NCBI RefSeq assembly: GCF_918698155.1
Contig: NZ_CAKKLX010000002.1
Location: forward strand, 1-64,000
Source: Roseomonas sp. CECT 9278
GTDB lineage: Bacteria > Pseudomonadota > Alphaproteobacteria > Acetobacterales > Acetobacteraceae
Direction: 5' to 3'
Length of the DNA: 64,000 nucleotides
The translations under genes and the position numbers were made by a program. This document shows, piece by piece, positions 60,901 to 64,000 of this stretch. The stretch's first letter is position 1. Each line of letters starts with the position of its first letter. The notes below the pieces were generated by a model that had not been told where the DNA came from, did not search any database, and was given only the letters and a program-made list of their open reading frames with translations.

Positions 60901-62281
60901 CGACCGCCTCGACGGCGGCGCGGGCTTCGACATCCTGTCCTACGCCGATGCCAGCGCGGCGGTGACCATCGGCCTGGTGGGCGGCGGCGCGGGGGATACG
61001 CTGGCCGGCTTCGAGGCGCTGCGCGGGTCGGGCTTCGCCGACCGCCTGTCCGGCGCGGCCGATGCCAACCGGATCGAGGGCCTGGCCGGCAACGACACGC
61101 TGGATGGCCTGGGCGGCGACGACACGCTGGTCGGCGCGGCCGGGCGCGACAGCCTGTCGGGCGGCGCGGGCATCGACAGCCTGGTGGGCGGCACCGAGGC
61201 CGACACGCTGCAGGGCGGCGACGGCAACGACGTGCTCGATGGCAATGAGGGCGGCGACCGGATGGCGGGCGGCTTCGGCAACGACCTGTACCAGGTCGAC
61301 AGCCGCGCCGACGTGGTGCTCGACTTCCTCAACAGCGGCGAGGACACCGTCATCGCCGCCAGCAGCATCTACCTGCCGCGCAACATCGAATGGCTGGTGC
61401 TGGCGCCCGGCACCGGCGGGATCTTCGGCATCGGCAATATCGGCGACGAACGCATCCGCGGCAACGAGGGCGTCAACCTGATCATCGCCCTGGGCGGCGA
61501 CGACACGGTCTGGGGCGGCGCGGGCGGCGACCGCATCCAGGGCCGCGAGGGCGCCGACAGCCTGCTGGGCGAGGCCGGTTCCGACTTCATCTATGGCGGC
61601 AGCGGCGACGACGTGATCGACGGCGATGTCGCCCGCGACAACCTGCAGGGCCAGGACGGCAACGACACCATCCGCGGCGGCACCGACACCATCACCGACC
61701 TGCTCTATGGCCAGGCCGGCAATGACTGGCTGGATGCCGGGCCGGGCAACGACCTGATCTATGGCGGCCTCGGCAACGACACCATCATCGCCAGCCAGCA
61801 GGTCGAGAGCATCTTCGAGCAGCCCGGCCAGGGCATCGACCTGGTGGTGGCGCGCGGCGAGGGGTCCTTCACCCTGCCGGCGAATGTCGAGCAGTTGCTG
61901 CTGGAGGGCGCGACGCGCGGCATCGGCAATACGCTGTCCAACCGGATCACCGGGTCCGCCGCCGCCGACACGCTGTTCGGGCGCGACGGCAACGACACGC
62001 TGGTGGGCGGCGGCAATGCCGATGCGCTGTTCGGCGAAGGCGGGCGCGACGCCTTCCTGTTCGCGCCCGGCTCCGGAATCGACGCCATCCGCGACTACGC
62101 GCCGGGCTTCGACCGGCTGCTGCTGCAGGGCTTCGGCTTCGCCAATGCCGCGGCCGTGCTGGCGGCGACGCGCCAGGGCGCCAGCGGCGCGATCATCGAC
62201 CTGGCTGCCGGCGATTCCGTGCTGCTGGCGGGGGTGCAGAAATCCGCGCTGGGATCGGCGGACTTCGTCTTCCTGGCGTGA
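57953..62281 (+). CDS. Large RTX calcium-binding repeat protein
   Basis: 1442 residues. A short non-repetitive N-domain (TYAFTDVAGTSLAFVPAQD) is followed by many blocks of GGxGxDxLx nonapeptides (from about residue 60, dense at 210-270, 400-560, 720-870, 960-1060, 1170-1290 and near 1350), with non-repeat modules between, including a DFDPAQGDVLSLALV block at about 595. The C-end (AIRDYAPGFDRLLLQGFGF ... ALGSADFVFLA) is of the type I secretion kind. No signal peptide. AGGA precedes the ATG. Confidence 0.9.
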   Translation: MTTYAFTDVAGTSLAFVPAQDLLVLPFGVPAAALRFAASGSDLLVSLGPDSVRLLGIGFGGAGFTAANLATQDGSLLILDGPAGNVRVGSSSGDWIGADRGGDDRITADAGDDYIHAEAGLSPLDTIDGGAGTGDLLYLSGSVSVVLGPLTVTGIERFEVGPGTVSLTLDAATVATATLAAGAVFTIDGTAQGSGQRLWVDGRAVTAGGMALLAGGGDDSLAGGSGGDTLLGAAGDDTLDGAGGDDTLSGGGGIDLLTGGLGDDLFLFDVAGLANSPPATPDLVADFAGGGVAGGDRIGLPGVAAIGLGLTFHVGAADFVFEGYAESGVQLPAARIGDGFADVMWRLVEGEAWRFELWADLNDDGRFSPGDLFLRIAVAAGDTATTLAPGDFVAGFAGLVGSAGNDSFAGLGGTDDQLWGEGGNDVLSGGDGVDVLEGGLGNDTLRGDDLADQLRGGPGSDWLEGGEGWDTLYAFDNLSPETEAPEDRNLLDGAAGRDMLFGGAGLDTLLGGEGDDLLWGGEGNDNLAGGEGIDLLYGLEGDDVLDGGGAEDTLLGGLGADTFTGGAGADLFIIDLSTGGQAEATGDAPDWITDFDPAQGDVLSLALVGGLVGGAFGPGPLAWRGALAPRDLALGVGLGTVLPGSDLGPGYYQSWFLPAVSGGLAAGGWFIVDLDQDLVIGADDAIIRIGGPAAPIALAPEHFAEGTFRLRVGTAGADVLLAAADGQEMFGLAGNDRLTGRNAADRLVGGEGDDTLLGAGGIDQLWGGAGNDSLDGGAADDELFVEGPGIEEQDGIFARNTLAGGDGNDSLWGADGRESLDGGLGADRLHGGVGLDTLLGGEGDDTIIAGDGADLVVGGAGADSIDAASGDDTVDYDPADSLVDGGDDNDLLVLAAAASIALESSIDQVAGGGITRGFEGVDASAVAVAITLAGSTARNRLVGGIGGDWIEGRDNNDTLEGGGGADTIDGGAGDDLVQGGVGGDRLDGGAGFDILSYADASAAVTIGLVGGGAGDTLAGFEALRGSGFADRLSGAADANRIEGLAGNDTLDGLGGDDTLVGAAGRDSLSGGAGIDSLVGGTEADTLQGGDGNDVLDGNEGGDRMAGGFGNDLYQVDSRADVVLDFLNSGEDTVIAASSIYLPRNIEWLVLAPGTGGIFGIGNIGDERIRGNEGVNLIIALGGDDTVWGGAGGDRIQGREGADSLLGEAGSDFIYGGSGDDVIDGDVARDNLQGQDGNDTIRGGTDTITDLLYGQAGNDWLDAGPGNDLIYGGLGNDTIIASQQVESIFEQPGQGIDLVVARGEGSFTLPANVEQLLLEGATRGIGNTLSNRITGSAAADTLFGRDGNDTLVGGGNADALFGEGGRDAFLFAPGSGIDAIRDYAPGFDRLLLQGFGFANAAAVLAATRQGASGAIIDLAAGDSVLLAGVQKSALGSADFVFLA

Positions 62282-62593
62282 CGGACCGCCCGGACGCCGG
62301 GCTGCGGCCCCGCCCGGGGCGCCGGCTGGCGCGGCTTCGCGCGCTGCACGCCAGCCCTGCCCTCGGCGGGGTCGGCGGCGCGCCCGCGCCGAGGGCAGCC
62401 CTGTCGCACCGCGTGCGAGCCTTCCGCGCGTGACCTTTCGCCCCCACATGGCGAAGGGTGTCGGCGGGCGCGCGGTGACGTCCCGGGGGCGTCGTCGCCG
62501 TGCCGCGGGCCATGGTGCCGGGTGACCCGCCGTTCCCTTCCGCCGATCGGCCGGGCCAGGATGGCGGGACACCCGCGAAGCAAGGAGGATATG
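62282..62593. other. Intergenic stretch before msrA
   Basis: 312 GC-rich bases with no supported gene. It should hold the msrA promoter; none is evident by eye. Confidence 0.4.
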
Positions 62594-63151
62594 ATGATCG
62601 CACAGGCAGGACACGAGGCGGCGACGCTGGGCGGCGGCTGCTTCTGGTGCCTTGAGGCGGTGTTCAAGGACCTGCGTGGCGTGGTGTCGGTGATGTCCGG
62701 CTATGCCGGGGGGCATGTCGACAACCCGACCTACGAGGCGGTCTGCGGCAAGCAGACCGGCCATGCCGAGGTGGTGCGGGTGGTCTTCGACCCGGCCGAG
62801 CTGGCCTATGCCGACCTGCTGCGGGTGTTCTTCACCATTCACGACCCGACCACCAGGGACCGCCAGGGCGCCGATGTCGGGCCGCAATACCGGTCGGTCA
62901 TCTTCACCCATTCGCCGGAACAGGCCGCCACCGCGCGCGCCGTGGTCGCCGAGGTCGAGCAGGCCGGTCTGTATGACGGCAAGGTGGTGACGGAGCTGCT
63001 GGACGAGGCGCCGTTCTGGCCGGCCGAGGCCGAGCATCACGACTACTTCGCGCGCAACCCCTGGTCGGGCTATTGCCGGGCGGTGGTGGCGCCGAAGGTG
63101 GTCAAGTTCCGCAAGGTGTTTGCGGACCGGGTGAAGCGGCCGGCGGCGTGA
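62594..63151 (+). CDS. msrA: Peptide-methionine (S)-S-oxide reductase
   Basis: 185 residues. The active-site motif is GGCFWC in [16 protein letters not shown], followed by [25 protein letters not shown]. It repairs oxidised methionine. AAGGAGG lies 5 bases before the ATG at 62594; an ATG at 62591 is too close to it. msrB follows. Confidence 0.96.
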   Translation: MIAQAGHEAATLGGGCFWCLEAVFKDLRGVVSVMSGYAGGHVDNPTYEAVCGKQTGHAEVVRVVFDPAELAYADLLRVFFTIHDPTTRDRQGADVGPQYRSVIFTHSPEQAATARAVVAEVEQAGLYDGKVVTELLDEAPFWPAEAEHHDYFARNPWSGYCRAVVAPKVVKFRKVFADRVKRPAA

Positions 63152-63159
63152 CGAACGAG

Positions 63160-63206
63160 GGGGCGTCGCCCCCGCGCGCTCCCCCACCAGGGGGCGACGG
63201 CCCCCT
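63160..63206 (+). repeat. GC hairpin between msrA and msrB
   Basis: GGGGGCGTCGCCCCC (about 63160-63174) and GGGGGCGACGGCCCCC (about 63190-63205) are each self-complementary and nearly reverse complements of each other. They could form one or two hairpins in the msrA-msrB spacer. Confidence 0.5.
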
Positions 63207-63234
63207 GGACCGCGAGAACGACAGGACAGGAACC

Positions 63235-63663
63235 ATGCTTTTCAAGCGCAACGAGACTCCCGACGAGACCTTTCCGGTCACCCGGACCGACGCCGAATGG
63301 CGCGCGGCCCTCAGCCCCGAGGCCTTCCGCGTGCTGCGCCAGCACGGCACCGAGCGCCCCGGCACCTCCCCGCTGAACGACGAAAAGCGCCCGGGCACCT
63401 TCCTGTGTGCCGGCTGCGCGACGCCCCTGTTCGACGCCGGCGCGAAGTTCGAAAGCGGCACCGGCTGGCCGTCCTTCTTCGCGCCGATCGACGGCGCGGT
63501 GGCCGAGAAATCGGACCGGTCCTTCTTCATGACCCGCACCGAGGTGCATTGCGCGCGCTGCGGCGGGCACCTTGGCCATGTGTTCCCGGACGGGCCGCGG
63601 CCGACCGGGCTGCGCTACTGCATGAACGGCGTGTCGCTCGCCTTCCAGCCCGCCGAGGGCTGA
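63235..63663 (+). CDS. msrB: Peptide-methionine (R)-S-oxide reductase
   Basis: 142 residues. Zinc Cys pairs CAGC and [18 protein letters not shown], and [13 protein letters not shown] with the active Cys. It complements msrA for the R isomer. AGGA lies just upstream of the ATG at 63235. Confidence 0.96.
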   Translation: MLFKRNETPDETFPVTRTDAEWRAALSPEAFRVLRQHGTERPGTSPLNDEKRPGTFLCAGCATPLFDAGAKFESGTGWPSFFAPIDGAVAEKSDRSFFMTRTEVHCARCGGHLGHVFPDGPRPTGLRYCMNGVSLAFQPAEG

Positions 63664-63762
63664 CGCGCGGCGGGGGCCATTGCGGGCTTGCGTCGCGCGC
63701 GGGCGCGGCGCAATTTCCGGCCCGACGGCGCCCCCACCGTCATCCGGAACCCGTGCCCCGCC

Positions 63763-64000
63763 ATGCGTCGCCGCTCGCTCCTGCTCTCCGCCCCCCTGCT
63801 GCTGCTGGCGCGCCCGGCCGCGGCCGACCTGGTCTATGTGCTGAATTCGGGGGATTCGAGCATCTCGATCCTCGATGCCATCACGCGGACCGAACTGCGC
63901 CGCATCCCCGCCCTGCGCGAGGTCCACCACCTGGTCCTCTCGCCCGATGGGCGCGACCTGCTGATCGCGGATTCCGGCGGCAACGAGATCTTCTTCGTCG
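63763..64000 (+). CDS. Exported beta-propeller protein, 3' partial
   Basis: 79 codons before the window ends. A signal peptide (MRRRSLLLSAPLLLLARPAAA), then YVLNSGDSSISILDAITRTE and LVLSPDGRDLLIADSGGNEI, typical YVTN/cytochrome-d1-like propeller blades. The full function cannot be judged. Confidence 0.75.
   Translation, partial: MRRRSLLLSAPLLLLARPAAADLVYVLNSGDSSISILDAITRTELRRIPALREVHHLVLSPDGRDLLIADSGGNEIFFV

Noticed and set aside
57908-63187. 1759-codon minus-strand frame opposite the large RTX gene
   Set aside because: It is the mirror of the Gly-Asp repeats, which also yield an open antisense frame. It even runs through msrA on the other strand.

Overview
The window is very GC-rich DNA from an alphaproteobacterium, most likely a member of the Acetobacteraceae close to Roseomonas. 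This rests on codon use, a Tad pilus cluster of alphaproteobacterial type, a Bug/TctC-type binding protein, a GTTC-N7-GTTC LexA box and an FNR/FixK box before cbb3 oxidase genes. The placement is an inference from gene content, not from a marker gene. The first 88 bases are not genomic. They read as a degraded Illumina Nextera i7 adapter, so the sequence starts at a contig end.

Layout. 90-7474: Tad/Flp pilus assembly genes (secretin cpaC, a shortened cpaD-like lipoprotein, cpaE, cpaF, tadB, tadC, tadD). 7493-13702: lytic transglycosylase, Bug-type binding protein, small unknown protein, 30-bp tandem repeats, SDR, ABC exporter, GNAT. 13989-17878: alpha/beta hydrolase, the pdxA-pdxJ vitamin B6 pair, a TauE/SafE-like membrane protein and an unknown gene, closed by two long hairpins. 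18008-26930: the cbb3 oxidase island (DUF2189 gene, FNR box, ccoN, ccoO, ccoQ, ccoP, ccoG, ccoH, ccoI, ccoS and a 60-residue membrane protein). 26931-33000: an Lrp/AsnC regulator divergent from a fused indolepyruvate ferredoxin oxidoreductase, an SDR and an isobutyryl-CoA-dehydrogenase-like gene. 33111-37097: a 1001-residue repeat protein with an RTX end, a D-A-D-P repeat protein and a small membrane protein behind a LexA box. 37244-43815: DsbA/FrnE-like protein, LLM monooxygenase, serine hydrolase, gnd-gntK, FAD monooxygenase, YdhR-like protein. 43892-47196: an operon of metallo-hydrolase, serine hydrolase and carotenoid oxygenase.

About 47155-57204 is a 10-kb integrated element. It has a tyrosine integrase, two excisionase/AlpA-like helix-turn-helix proteins, a Toprim-VapE replication protein and many tiny overlapping genes, nearly all on the minus strand. 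No phage structural or conjugation gene is visible. The layout resembles a phage satellite (PICI-like). It sits in the 5' end of the metallo-hydrolase gene. A 15-bp core is repeated at both ends, the original first 15 codons lie stranded at the right end, and the element supplies a substitute start at the left end that keeps the gene in frame.

57278-64000: a periplasmic unknown, a 1442-residue RTX protein, msrA, msrB and the start of a beta-propeller protein cut by the window end. The main leads are the satellite with its gene-restoring attachment site, the LexA-boxed small membrane protein (a possible division inhibitor), the tiny coupled genes in the element, and the adapter artefact.
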